Assembly (NCBI GenBank): GCA_003228685.1
Contig: QIFC01000103.1
Location: forward strand, 1-32,009
DNA from: Chloroflexota bacterium
GTDB taxonomy: Bacteria; Chloroflexota; Dehalococcoidia; DSTF01; RBG-16-68-14
Direction: 5' to 3'
Length of the DNA stretch: 32,009 bases
Numbering within the stretch: position 1 is the first letter of the stretch; each line of letters begins with the position of its first letter. This document shows, in pieces, positions 1-7,088 of the stretch. The position numbers were made by a program, and so were the translations under genes. Below the pieces are notes generated by a model that did no database searches, was not told where the DNA came from, and saw nothing but the letters and a program-made list of their open reading frames with translations.

Positions 1-63
1 CGGCTGCGCGATGCGCCGCTTAAAGCCGAACAGGTCGTAGAGGACATTCTAGCTGCAACGTAA
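1..63 (+). CDS. C-terminal end of probable IS transposase (partial)
   Basis: Frame 1 is open from the first base and ends at TAA 61-63, giving 20 residues that finish VVEDILAAT. The stop lies between the two 19-bp repeats of the IS end, as expected for a transposase gene running to the IS terminus. The identical fragment is present on the minus strand at the other end of the window. Twenty residues are too few to name a family. The call rests on the inverted repeat and the typical IS end structure. Confidence 0.45.
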   Translation, partial: RLRDAPLKAEQVVEDILAAT

Positions 64-91
64 AGGAGGACATTCTACCTGCAACCCAACA
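1..91. repeat. Left terminal inverted repeat (IS end)
   Basis: These 91 bases are the exact reverse complement of 31919-32009; the match stops sharply after 91, where the sequence becomes unique. Inside are two copies of a 19-mer, AGGACATTCTAGCTGCAAC at 41-59 and the same with one change at 67-85, 26 bp apart. Read from the unique side the element begins TGTTGGGTTGCAGG and repeats the motif TAGAATGTCC. Repeated motifs of this kind are known at the ends of IS481/IS3-type elements. I infer an IS terminus at base 91, with the rest of the IS lying beyond the contig. Confidence 0.8.
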
Positions 92-149
92 ACCTAGGGC
101 TGCGAACGGAAGTGGCTGCTATCTGGTGCCGAGCTACGGCGGCGGGCCT

Positions 150-197
150 GCGGATTGGCTTGCCAATCCGCGAAGCTAACTGGCTCTGCCAGTTAGC
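150..197. terminator. Two tandem perfect hairpins at end of minus-strand gene
   Basis: GCGGATTGGC (150-159) pairs perfectly with 162-171 across a 2-nt gap, and GCTAACTGGC (175-184) pairs perfectly with 188-197 around TCT. The stop codon of the minus-strand small membrane protein (193-195) lies inside the second stem. There is no T-run on either side, so this is not a classic intrinsic terminator. It could be a REP-like structure that stabilises or ends the transcript. Confidence 0.4.
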
Positions 198-393
198 CGT
201 CGTCGCGCTCGCCCTGCCCCCACGGCACGCCCCACTGGAGCACGAAGATGATGTAGCCAAGGATGGTGATGAACTCGAAGGCCGTGGTGGCGTAGCGGCC
301 GCCGAGCCTGCCGACGGCCCAGCCGCCGACGAGCAGGTCCACGACGACGAGAACGAACACGGCGAGATGCATTGTTAGCGACATCGCCGCCAT
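193..393 (-). CDS. Small two-TM membrane protein, unknown function
   Basis: A 66-residue reading from ATG at 393 gives two clear membrane helices: roughly residues 8-25 (HLAVFVLVVVDLLVGGW) and 34-53 (FEFITILGYIIFVLQWG), followed by a short polar tail. The open frame extends upstream to 501, but that part has no hydrophobic or conserved character and overlaps the glpK start, so I prefer one of the methionines at 393, 384 or 372. No convincing ribosome site precedes any of them. The gene is divergent from glpK and ends in a pair of hairpins. Function unknown. Confidence 0.5.
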   Translation of the reverse strand: MAAMSLTMHLAVFVLVVVDLLVGGWAVGRLGGRYATTAFEFITILGYIIFVLQWGVPWGQGERDDG

Positions 394-451
394 GCTATCG
401 AGGCCCGTGGTGGCGCTCAAGGGGGCCGGCGTCGGCTCCAAGAAGGAACCG

Positions 452-460
452 TGATAGAAT
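452..460 (+). promoter_or_regulatory. Extended -10 promoter of glpK, probably leaderless
   Basis: TGATAGAAT fits the extended -10 pattern TGnTAnnnT and ends 6 nt before the ATG at 467. A transcript starting at the usual distance would begin at the start codon itself. No Shine-Dalgarno sequence lies close to the ATG (the nearest purine run, AAGGAA, is about 18 nt away), which agrees with leaderless initiation. Confidence 0.5.
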
Positions 461-466
461 CGCCCC

Positions 467-1957
467 ATGGCCAAGCATGTGCTGGCATTGGACCAAGGCA
501 CGTCCAGCTCGCGCGCGGTGCTCTACGACGAGGCCGGCGTGGCCGTCGCTGTCGAGCAGCGCGAGTTTCCGCAGATCTACCCGCAGGCCGGCTGGGTGGA
601 GCACGACCCGGAGCAGATCTGGTCGTCTCAGCTTGAGTGCGCGCGGGACGTGCTGCGCGTCTCGGGCGTCCGCCTGGAGGACGTGGCGGGGATCGGCATC
701 ACGAACCAACGCGAGACGACGATTGTCTGGGATCGCGCGACCGGGCGGCCGATCGCGAACGCGATCGTCTGGCAGTGCCGCCGCACAGCGGAGCGCTGCG
801 ACGAACTGAAGCGCGCGGGCGTGGAGGGGCTGGTGAGGGAGCGAACGGGCCTGCTCATCGACGCCTACTTCTCCGCCACGAAGGTGCAGTGGCTGCTGGA
901 GAACGTGCCCGGCGCGCGTGAACGGGCCGAGGCGGGCGAGCTGGCGTTCGGCACGGTCGATAGCTGGCTGATCTACAAGCTGACCGGCGGACGAACGCAC
1001 GTCACGGACGCGACCAACGCGTCGCGGACGATGCTGTTCGGGCTGCGGGGCGAGTGGGACAGCGAGCTGTTGGAGACGTTTGGCATACCAGCGTCGATGA
1101 TGCCTGAGGTCGTCGATTCGAGCGGTGTCGTGGCCGAGACGGCCCCGGAGCTGTTCGGCGCCTCGATCCCGATCGCTGGCATCGCGGGCGACCAGCAGGC
1201 GGCCCTCTTCGGCCAGGCCTGCTTTCACGCAGGCGACGCGAAGAACACCTACGGCACGGGCTCCTTCCTGCTGCAACACACGGGAGAGACGCCAGCGACG
1301 CCGGATAAGATGCTGGCGACCGTCGCGTCGCGCATCGGGGGCCGTTTACAGTATGCGCTTGAAGGCAGCATCTTCGTGACGGGCGCGGCGGTCCAGTGGC
1401 TGCGCGACGGTCTCGGGTTCTTCGATGACGCCGCTCAGATTGAGGCGCTCGCCGGGTCCGTCGATTCTAGCGACGGCGTGTATCTAGTACCGGCGTTTGT
1501 CGGGCTGGGCGCGCCGCACTGGGACCCGTACGCGCGCGGCACGATCCTCGGCCTGACGCGCGGCAGCACGAAGGCGCATATCTCGCGCGCGACGCTGGAG
1601 GCGATCGCGTTCCAGACGCGCGACGTTGTCGAGGCGCTCGAAGCTGAATCGGGCACGCGGTTGGACGTGCTGCGCGCGGACGGCGGTGCCTCGAGGAACG
1701 ACCTGCTGATGCAGATCCAGGCGGACGCACTCGACCGGCCAGTGAAGCGCTCGGCAGCCGCGGAAGCCACGGCGCTCGGCGCGGCGTACCTGGCAGGCCT
1801 CGCCGTTGGAGTCTGGCGAGACCTGGACGAGCTGGCTGCGTTGGCCACGTTCGACAGGACGTTCGAGCCGGCGATGAGCGTCGCACAGCGAGACGAACTG
1901 TATTCTGGGTGGCAGCGAGCTGTCGAACGAGCGAAAGGCTGGGCCTCGGATGGCTGA
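467..1957 (+). CDS. glpK: Glycerol kinase
   Basis: This FGGY-family kinase phosphorylates glycerol with ATP to sn-glycerol 3-phosphate in the cytoplasm. The 496-residue product has the usual family length and opens with the phosphate-binding strand [16 protein letters not shown]. It has the conserved [12 protein letters not shown] region near residue 80, the second nucleotide-binding segment TYGTGSF near residue 265 and the adenosine motif [13 protein letters not shown] near residue 405. The start is set by the extended -10 element 6 nt upstream. The stop overlaps the upstream part of the next frame, so glpK and the short-chain dehydrogenase probably form one transcript. No glpF or glpD is in the window. 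Confidence 0.97.
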   Translation: MAKHVLALDQGTSSSRAVLYDEAGVAVAVEQREFPQIYPQAGWVEHDPEQIWSSQLECARDVLRVSGVRLEDVAGIGITNQRETTIVWDRATGRPIANAIVWQCRRTAERCDELKRAGVEGLVRERTGLLIDAYFSATKVQWLLENVPGARERAEAGELAFGTVDSWLIYKLTGGRTHVTDATNASRTMLFGLRGEWDSELLETFGIPASMMPEVVDSSGVVAETAPELFGASIPIAGIAGDQQAALFGQACFHAGDAKNTYGTGSFLLQHTGETPATPDKMLATVASRIGGRLQYALEGSIFVTGAAVQWLRDGLGFFDDAAQIEALAGSVDSSDGVYLVPAFVGLGAPHWDPYARGTILGLTRGSTKAHISRATLEAIAFQTRDVVEALEAESGTRLDVLRADGGASRNDLLMQIQADALDRPVKRSAAAEATALGAAYLAGLAVGVWRDLDELAALATFDRTFEPAMSVAQRDELYSGWQRAVERAKGWASDG

Positions 1958-1973
1958 GAAAGGAAGTAATGCT

Positions 1974-2726
1974 ATGGAACGTCTGAAGGGCAACGTCGCC
2001 ATCGTGACCGGCGCGGCGCAAGGGATCGGGCGCACGTTCTGCCTCGGCCTGGCGGCGGAGGGGGCCCGCGTGGTCGCGGTCGACGTACAAGACGAGGAAA
2101 CGCAGAGCGTCGTGGACGAGATTTCCAATTCTGGCGGCGAAGCGATCGCCGTCCACGCGGACGTATCGAGCCTGGAGTCGACGGAGGCGATGGCGCGGGC
2201 GGCGCTGGATCGCTTCGGGCAAATCGACATCCTCGTGACCTGCGCGGCGATCTACGCGACGCTGGAACGCAAAGACTTCGTGGACATCCCGCTGGAGGAG
2301 TGGAACAAGGTGCTGGCCGTCAACCTGACCGGCGCTCAGCTCTGCGCCCGCGCGGTGCTGCCGAGCATGAAAGAGCGCGGCTCCGGCTGCATCGTGAACA
2401 TGGGCTCGGTGAACGCTTACATCGCTCCGGCAGGGAGAGCGCACTACAACGCGGGCAAGGCGGCCCTGGAGAACCTGACCAAGACGCTGGCACGCGAGAT
2501 GGGACCGTTCGGGATCAGGGTGAACACGCTGTCGCCGGGGCTCGTCGAGCACGAGGGGACCATTGTTCCCCAGGAGCGCTACGACCGCCAAGCGAAGGAG
2601 CGAGCGCTACACAGACAGATGACGCCTGAGGACCTGATCGGGCCGTTGGTGTTCCTCTGCTCCGACGACGCAAGGATGGTCACCGGGCACAGCCTGGTCG
2701 TGGACGGAGGGCAGATCTTTAGATAG
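1974..2726 (+). CDS. SDR family NAD(P)-dependent oxidoreductase
   Basis: A classical short-chain dehydrogenase of 250 residues. The Rossmann motif TGAAQGIG is at residues 12-19, and Asp37 at the end of the second strand suggests NAD preference. Asn117 and the catalytic triad Ser145-Tyr158-Lys162 (YNAGK) are present. The family NNAG motif reads TCAA here. The frame is open from an ATG at 1950 inside glpK, but GAAAGGAAG placed 7-15 nt before the ATG at 1974 marks the better start. Linkage to glpK suggests a polyol or sugar-derived alcohol as substrate, which is an inference; similar enzymes also act as 3-oxoacyl-ACP reductases. Confidence 0.93.
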   Translation: MERLKGNVAIVTGAAQGIGRTFCLGLAAEGARVVAVDVQDEETQSVVDEISNSGGEAIAVHADVSSLESTEAMARAALDRFGQIDILVTCAAIYATLERKDFVDIPLEEWNKVLAVNLTGAQLCARAVLPSMKERGSGCIVNMGSVNAYIAPAGRAHYNAGKAALENLTKTLAREMGPFGIRVNTLSPGLVEHEGTIVPQERYDRQAKERALHRQMTPEDLIGPLVFLCSDDARMVTGHSLVVDGGQIFR

Positions 2727-2747
2727 GGCGGGAGATAGTGGCCGGGG

Positions 2748-3233
2748 TCAGGCGTCCGAGCGCTGGCCGTTTCGCTCCATGACGAGGATCGCCAGTATTC
2801 CGTACGCGGCCACGTCGATCACGGCGTTCCAGGCCTGTGTCGCCGCGGCCTCCAACGGCCCGATGGAGCTGGGCGGCATGGTGTCGTAGGGCAGCGGCAG
2901 GAGGTCCATCGCGACGTGGCTGGCTACTAATGCGGTCGCCAGCGCAGCCGGCTTCGCCACTTCCCGCGCCTTGGGCCGCTCTCCTCGGAGCAATGAGAAC
3001 CCGGCGACGGCGGCTCCGGTGGCCGCTCCCACCATCAGCGCGAAGATGGGCTTGTGTGTGATCACTTCGTGGTGGAGGGAGCGGACGTCGCCGTTCTGAA
3101 CGTAACCGGCCAGGAAATCGACGTCCGGCAGGCTGGCGGCGCCCATCGCGAGCGCGAAGGCGCGGCGGGACTCGACGCCCGCGGCCCGAGCCAGGGCGTA
3201 ACCGATGATGCTGTGTCCAAGCGGCGTTGCCAT
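2748..3233 (-). CDS. DUF457/YdjM-like membrane-bound metal-dependent hydrolase
   Basis: The 161-residue protein begins MATPLGHSIIGYALARAAG and has the LPDVDFL motif near residue 37 and a HH-x3-THKP segment near residue 54, the arrangement of putative metal ligands in the DUF457 (YdjM-type) membrane family. Three or more hydrophobic segments follow (about 63-80, 95-110, 135-150). AGGAGC about 9 nt before the ATG supports the start. It converges with the short-chain dehydrogenase. The hydrolase activity of this family is inferred from similarity and the substrate is unknown. Confidence 0.8.
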   Translation of the reverse strand: MATPLGHSIIGYALARAAGVESRRAFALAMGAASLPDVDFLAGYVQNGDVRSLHHEVITHKPIFALMVGAATGAAVAGFSLLRGERPKAREVAKPAALATALVASHVAMDLLPLPYDTMPPSSIGPLEAAATQAWNAVIDVAAYGILAILVMERNGQRSDA

Positions 3234-3260
3234 CGTATTTGTTGCTCCTAGGCGGGCCCG

Positions 3261-3806
3261 CTATGCGGGCTCCTGCTCCTCTCGCTCGATGACCAGCGCG
3301 CTACCGTCCCAGATGTAGTATCGGTTCAAGATTTGACTCGGCACCCCAAACGGATCGCCGGGAGCGCTTACGCCCTCGGTTGTCTTCAACTGGCCACCCT
3401 CAATCGTTGCCATGATGCTGGTCTCGGCTGGTATCGCTCTCAACAGCTCCTCTATCTCATCGCCGGCTCCGTAGCCGAACACGAAGATGGCGAAGTCGCC
3501 GCCTTCCCCTCCGGACGAGACCGAGACGACTGCCTCTTCCGCGCCCGAGCCGGTCAGGTCGGCGTACTGATTCCGGCTCGAGTCGACGACTCCAACGGTG
3601 ACGGCGAGAAACTCGCTCAGCCCCGGCTGTTCGGTCAGCGCTTCTGACCGGATATCCGGTGTGTCCACCGGATCGACCGTCGCGGTGGCTTGAGGCTGCT
3701 CGGTCGCCGTCGGCTCGCCGTTGTCTCCATCGCCGTTGCAGCCGGCCACTAGGGCCAGCAGGGCCAGCGGGGCGACGAACAGCAGGATCCGGCTCAGTCC
3801 GAGCAT
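3261..3806 (-). CDS. Secreted lipoprotein, unknown function
   Basis: The 181-residue product starts with a hydrophobic signal segment and a lipobox (LVAGC, Cys near 23), then a Thr/Pro/Gln-rich linker of about 25 residues, typical of a lipid-anchored extracellular protein. The mature part (about 55-175) contains LTGSGAEEAVVSVSSGGEGG, which resembles the VTGDGxxEAVV type of beta repeat in integrin/FG-GAP-like proteins, and ends in a short acidic tail. No catalytic motif was recognised. A TATAGT hexamer on the minus strand at 3876-3881 may be its -10 box, but no matching -35 was seen. Confidence 0.7.
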   Translation of the reverse strand: MLGLSRILLFVAPLALLALVAGCNGDGDNGEPTATEQPQATATVDPVDTPDIRSEALTEQPGLSEFLAVTVGVVDSSRNQYADLTGSGAEEAVVSVSSGGEGGDFAIFVFGYGAGDEIEELLRAIPAETSIMATIEGGQLKTTEGVSAPGDPFGVPSQILNRYYIWDGSALVIEREEQEPA

Positions 3807-4011
3807 CGGCCTCTCAGCTACGGCGTGGCGCCACCAGGACTACCACCCGACATAATGCGCCACCTGCGCCCGCTCACTATACCGGATGCGCCACAAGCGC
3901 CGCCACAGCGTTCAGGGGCCACGAACATAATCCCTGCCCGAGGTCGCTTTAGCCGCTTAGAGAAGCGTGCGGGCTAGCGCCAGCCGCCACCGCACACCGG
4001 CGGGTTCCGAG

Positions 4012-5085
4012 CTAGAAGGTCAGGACGACGCGTGTGAGGCTTCCCTCGCGCATTTCGGCGATGCCTTCGTTGATCTCGGCGAAGGGCCGCACCTTGCCTA
4101 CCAGCAAGTCGAGGTTGAGGCGGCCCTGATCTCGCAGCGCGACGAGCTTGGGGAAGTCCGTCGCGGGGTTGGCCGAGCCATAGATCGAGCCTGTCAGCAC
4201 CTTCTCCATGAGGAGCATGATCGGCGGGATTTGCAGAACATCGGCGAAGCTCGCCAGGCCGACGACGACCGCGCGACCGCCCGGTCGGATCATGTTGAAG
4301 GCATCCATCATGGTCTCGGACCTGCCGACGCATTCGATCGCGACGTCAGCGCCGCCTCCGGTCGCTTCGATCACGCCTGCCACAGCGCCCTCTGGGTCGC
4401 GGGCCTCCGTCGCTCCGGAATCGAGCGCGGCCTGACGGCGCTGGGCGATCGGGTCGATCGCGATGATGCGCCCGGCGCCCGCGATGCGAGCGCCCTGGAT
4501 GGCCGCCAGCCCGACGCCCCCGCAGCCGATCACGGCTACGCTCTCTCCCCAGCGCACAGCGGCGGTCTTCGTCGCCGCGCCGAAGCCGGTCATCACTGCG
4601 CAGCCGATGAGGCAGGCCTCGGTGGGCGGAACGTCGCCGGTGACGGCGATGGCCATCGATGCGGGAACGACGACGCGCTCCGAGAACGCACCGAGCGCCA
4701 TGAAGCGGTCGAGCGGTTGGCCTTGCCAGCTCAGGGGGCCACTGCCGGCGGTGCTCATGCGTAGTGCCTGACAGAGCTGGACGTCGCCTCGAAGGCAGGG
4801 CGGACACCGTCCGCAAGCGGGCGTCCACGAGAGGACCACGCGGTCGCCCTCCGCGACGCTCTCGACCCCTTCGCCCAGCGCATCCACGACGCCGGCGGCT
4901 TCGTGGCCGAGCACGGCCGGGAAGACGACGCTCTCCGCGCCATCGATGGCGTGCAGGTCGCTGCGGCAGATGCCGCACGCCTCGACGCGCACACGCACTT
5001 CGCCCCGACCGGGCTCCGCAAGGTCGACCTCTTCGATCCTGAGTGGCTGGTCGCTAGACTCGACGATCGCTGCGGTGGTCTTCAT
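4012..5085 (-). CDS. Zinc-dependent alcohol dehydrogenase (MDR superfamily)
   Basis: A medium-chain NAD(P)-dependent alcohol dehydrogenase of 357 residues. Catalytic zinc ligands are likely Cys40 in CGICRSDLH, His61-Glu62 in GHEAAG and Cys162. The structural zinc lobe has four cysteines at 91, 94, 97 and 105. GCGGVG at 188-193 binds the dinucleotide and Asp211 suggests NAD. The frame stays open upstream to 5442, but that part is antisense to the channel gene. ATG 5085 has GGAGAGGAGA placed 7 nt upstream. The fold resembles class III-like enzymes, including formaldehyde/thiol-adduct dehydrogenases, but the substrate cannot be read from sequence. Confidence 0.92.
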   Translation of the reverse strand: MKTTAAIVESSDQPLRIEEVDLAEPGRGEVRVRVEACGICRSDLHAIDGAESVVFPAVLGHEAAGVVDALGEGVESVAEGDRVVLSWTPACGRCPPCLRGDVQLCQALRMSTAGSGPLSWQGQPLDRFMALGAFSERVVVPASMAIAVTGDVPPTEACLIGCAVMTGFGAATKTAAVRWGESVAVIGCGGVGLAAIQGARIAGAGRIIAIDPIAQRRQAALDSGATEARDPEGAVAGVIEATGGGADVAIECVGRSETMMDAFNMIRPGGRAVVVGLASFADVLQIPPIMLLMEKVLTGSIYGSANPATDFPKLVALRDQGRLNLDLLVGKVRPFAEINEGIAEMREGSLTRVVLTF

Positions 5086-5182
5086 CGTGGCGTCTCCTCT
5101 CCTGGACCGCGTGTGGTGTTCCGCGGCCCGGCGCAGCAGCATATCGGCAGCCGCGGAGGGCGTCAAACAGCGGCGCGGGGCG

Positions 5183-6088
5183 TTACTCTTCGCCCGCCTG
5201 CCGGACGAGGACGCCGTCGGCGGCCTTTTGGCCCGCGGTGACGAGTGTGCGGTGCGGGAAGGGGATCTCGATGCCCTCCGCGTCGAAGGCGAGCTTGATG
5301 CGCCGGCGGAACTCGCGGGCGACGGCCCACTGGCGGCCCGGCTGCGTGTCGCCCAACACGCGGATGTCGACGCTGGAGTCGCCGAAGCCGTCGACGCCGA
5401 GGACGGTGGGCGGGGAGATGATGTCGCCGGACCACTGGTCATCGCTCGCCAGCTCCTCGCCGACCTTGTTGATGACGCGGAACGCCTGCTCTAGGTCGTC
5501 GCCGTAGGAGACGCCGACCACCTCGTTGACGCGCGAGAAGACCTGCGTCTTGTTGCTGGCGACGACGATCTCGCCGTTGGGAATGCTGTGCTGGGTGCCG
5601 TCCAGGTCGCGGATGAGCGTGCGGCGCAGGTCGACGTCCTCCACGACGCCGCTGACACCGGCCAGCGTCACGACGTCGCCCCTGCCGTACTGGTTCTCGA
5701 CGAGGACGAAGAAGCCGGCAAGCATGTCCTTAACGAGGCTTTGGCTGCCGAATCCCACGGCCAGACCGACCAGGCCTACCCCCGCCAGCAGCGCGTTCAC
5801 GTTGATGCCGAACTCCGGCAGGATCGTGATCACTCCCACGGCTACCGCGACAAATTTGGCGATGTTGAAGGTGACCGCGTGGAGAGTCTCGATGCGCTGC
5901 TCGACCTCGATCTCGGGGTCGTGGGTCATCTGTCGAGTGATCGCGCCGCGGATGGCCGGCTCCAGCACCCGGTCCAGGATGCGCAGCGCGATGTAGATGA
6001 TGACGACGACGGCGAGTACGCGGGCGCCACTGGTCCAGGCCGTCTCCGCCCAGGAACTCCAGTCGATGCCGGCGAAGAAGTCACGCAC
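5183..6088 (-). CDS. MscS-family mechanosensitive ion channel
   Basis: The 301-residue protein has membrane helices at about 21-40, 74-93 and 96-115. The pore-lining third helix runs into the conserved MscS beta domain (VGFGSQSLVKDMLAGFFVL, then ENQYGRGDVV near 131-140), and a cytosolic alpha/beta region follows to about residue 285. This is the small-conductance mechanosensitive channel family that releases solutes on hypo-osmotic shock. The start is GTG 6088 with AAGGGAGG 6 nt before it. The alcohol dehydrogenase lies 97 bp downstream on the same strand, so co-transcription is possible. Confidence 0.95.
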   Translation of the reverse strand: MRDFFAGIDWSSWAETAWTSGARVLAVVVIIYIALRILDRVLEPAIRGAITRQMTHDPEIEVEQRIETLHAVTFNIAKFVAVAVGVITILPEFGINVNALLAGVGLVGLAVGFGSQSLVKDMLAGFFVLVENQYGRGDVVTLAGVSGVVEDVDLRRTLIRDLDGTQHSIPNGEIVVASNKTQVFSRVNEVVGVSYGDDLEQAFRVINKVGEELASDDQWSGDIISPPTVLGVDGFGDSSVDIRVLGDTQPGRQWAVAREFRRRIKLAFDAEGIEIPFPHRTLVTAGQKAADGVLVRQAGEE

Positions 6089-6236
6089 GGCGAGCCTCCC
6101 TTCGGGTGTGTCCGCTCACCTGCCTATACACATACGCCAAAACGCCGGGGAAGGCAAGGGCAGACGAAGGCGAACGAAGGCTAAATCAGGCGGTAGCCGT
6201 GTGTGTAGAGAGTGGCCCTGGGAATCGCCAGCTTCT

Positions 6237-6245
6237 TGCTATACT
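6237..6245 (+). promoter_or_regulatory. Extended -10 promoter (TGCTATACT)
   Basis: TGCTATACT is a near-consensus extended -10 element, 55 nt upstream of the ORF at 6301. No good -35 hexamer is seen 17 nt before it, which is usual for extended -10 promoters. It points toward the orphan ORF. Confidence 0.45.
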
Positions 6246-6300
6246 GACGCCCTGGCTTTCGGCAGGCAGCCGGTCGCCTACGATTATGCGGCGGTGAGGT

Positions 6301-6774
6301 ATGAAAGAAGAATCTAGAAAACGGCAAGAAAGGCGCGAGCGACGAGGTTCAGGCATGCCAGCCGAATCTCATTGGGTCGCCTTCGGTCACTCTCCAGTCC
6401 TCGACCTATCACTCTCTATCAGGCGATGCAGGACATCAGAGTTCGAGTTCAAGGTGAGGCCGCTGCTCTTTGGTCGCTCATTCGCCTTCGATAAGAGACG
6501 TCAGGTTGTGACTATCAAGTGGGAGGCGTTCGGAATAAGTGTGAGGCCAGAGGAATTTCCGTTCTCGGACATTGGCATCAAGTATGAAATCAAGGAGTAC
6601 CCGGGTCTCGACCGTGGGGAGGGCCTAACACCACCAGACGCAGCTTACTTCAGGCTCCTCCTAAATCTGCCCGATGGTCGAATACTGACGGTCACGATGG
6701 AAGGCGAGACGAAGTTCAACAGCCGCGTGCGGAAGACGATGCGCTACCTCGGTCTTAACCGGTCGACACGATAG
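6301..6774 (+). CDS. Hypothetical protein (orphan)
   Basis: A 157-residue soluble protein that I do not recognise. The first about 25 residues are very basic and polar; the rest alternates short hydrophobic strands (FEFKVRPLLFG, QVVTIKWEAFGI, YFRLLLNLPDGRILTVTMEG), suggesting a small beta-rich domain, and it ends with a basic segment NSRVRKTMRYLGLNRSTR. A GTGAGG abuts the ATG at 6301 too closely to be ideal; the ATG at 6355 is an alternative. Its codons are visibly richer in A/T than those of neighbours (many AGA, TCT, AAT), and it sits beside a tRNA cluster, so acquisition by transfer is possible. Confidence 0.6.
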   Translation: MKEESRKRQERRERRGSGMPAESHWVAFGHSPVLDLSLSIRRCRTSEFEFKVRPLLFGRSFAFDKRRQVVTIKWEAFGISVRPEEFPFSDIGIKYEIKEYPGLDRGEGLTPPDAAYFRLLLNLPDGRILTVTMEGETKFNSRVRKTMRYLGLNRSTR

Positions 6775-6826
6775 TGTCCTCCCCAGGAATAGGCGGGGGC
6801 AGCTTGCCGTTAGGACTCACCCATTT

Positions 6827-6869
6827 GTGGGCGTGGCGGCGAGGCATCGCGCCTACGCGCCATGCCCAC
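6827..6869. terminator. Large hairpin between convergent units
   Basis: GTGGGC-GTGGCG at 6827-6838 pairs with CGCCAT-GCCCAC at 6858-6869 (12 bp with one G-T pair), and an inner AGGC/GCCT stem forms inside. It lies between the end of the plus-strand orphan ORF and the 3' end of the minus-strand tRNA transcript, so it may end transcription from both sides. There is no T-tract. Confidence 0.4.
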
Positions 6870-6924
6870 GCTGCCAGAGGAGACGAGATTGTGATCCTGG
6901 CCTAGAAGCTATAGGAGAAGAGAG

Positions 6925-7001
6925 TGGCGCGCTCGGCGGGACTCGAACCCACGGCCTCAGGCTCCGCAAGCCTGCGCTCTATCCAACTGAGCTACGAGCG
7001 C
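6925..7001 (-). tRNA. tRNA-Arg, anticodon GCG
   Basis: On the minus strand the 77-nt sequence folds completely. The acceptor GCGCTCG pairs with CGAGCGC. The D stem is GCTC/GAGC, the anticodon stem CAGGC/GCCTG with loop TTGCGGA, and the T stem GTGGG/CCCGC with loop TTCGAGT. A discriminator G and an encoded CCA end the gene. The loop places GCG at positions 34-36, reading CGC (and CGU by wobble). Bacteria usually read these codons with an ACG tRNA whose A34 is edited to inosine. It is the third gene of a minus-strand tRNA cluster, and a 25-bp copy of its 5' part lies upstream. Confidence 0.95.
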
Positions 7002-7042
7002 GTTTGTCGCCCGTCCGTAGTGTAACGCACGACTGATGTTCA

Positions 7043-7063
7043 GGCTCTCCGCCCGTGGCGGAC
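7043..7063. repeat. REP-like hairpin next to tRNA-Arg fragment
   Basis: The 21-mer at 7043-7063 contains the stem TCCGCC-CGT-GGCGGA and matches the inner part of the palindromic repeats at 22867-22908 and 23442-23481 (TCTCCGCC, two or three bases, GGCGGAC). It directly abuts the truncated tRNA-Arg copy. The outer arms of the repeat are missing here, so it is a shortened or related copy. Confidence 0.5.
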
Positions 7064-7088
7064 CTATCCAACTGAGCTACGAGCGCGT
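7064..7088 (-). pseudogene. Truncated 5' copy of tRNA-Arg
   Basis: These 25 bases are identical to 6979-7003, that is tRNA-Arg nucleotides 1-23 plus two upstream bases. The copy ends inside the 3' strand of the D stem and is followed (minus strand) by a hairpin and then, 62 nt on, the intact tRNA-Arg. It cannot fold as a tRNA. The same arrangement is seen at tRNA-Val. Confidence 0.85.

Noticed and set aside
395-1279. 294-residue minus-strand ORF over glpK
   Set aside because: Antisense shadow of a well-conserved glycerol kinase in GC-rich DNA.
3854-3900. ATGCGCCAC repeated twice in the lipoprotein upstream region
   Set aside because: Nine bases in GC-rich sequence, not palindromic, not repeated elsewhere; likely chance.
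6827-7036. Plus-strand ORF covering tRNA-Arg
   Set aside because: It merely translates the hairpin and the complement of tRNA-Arg.
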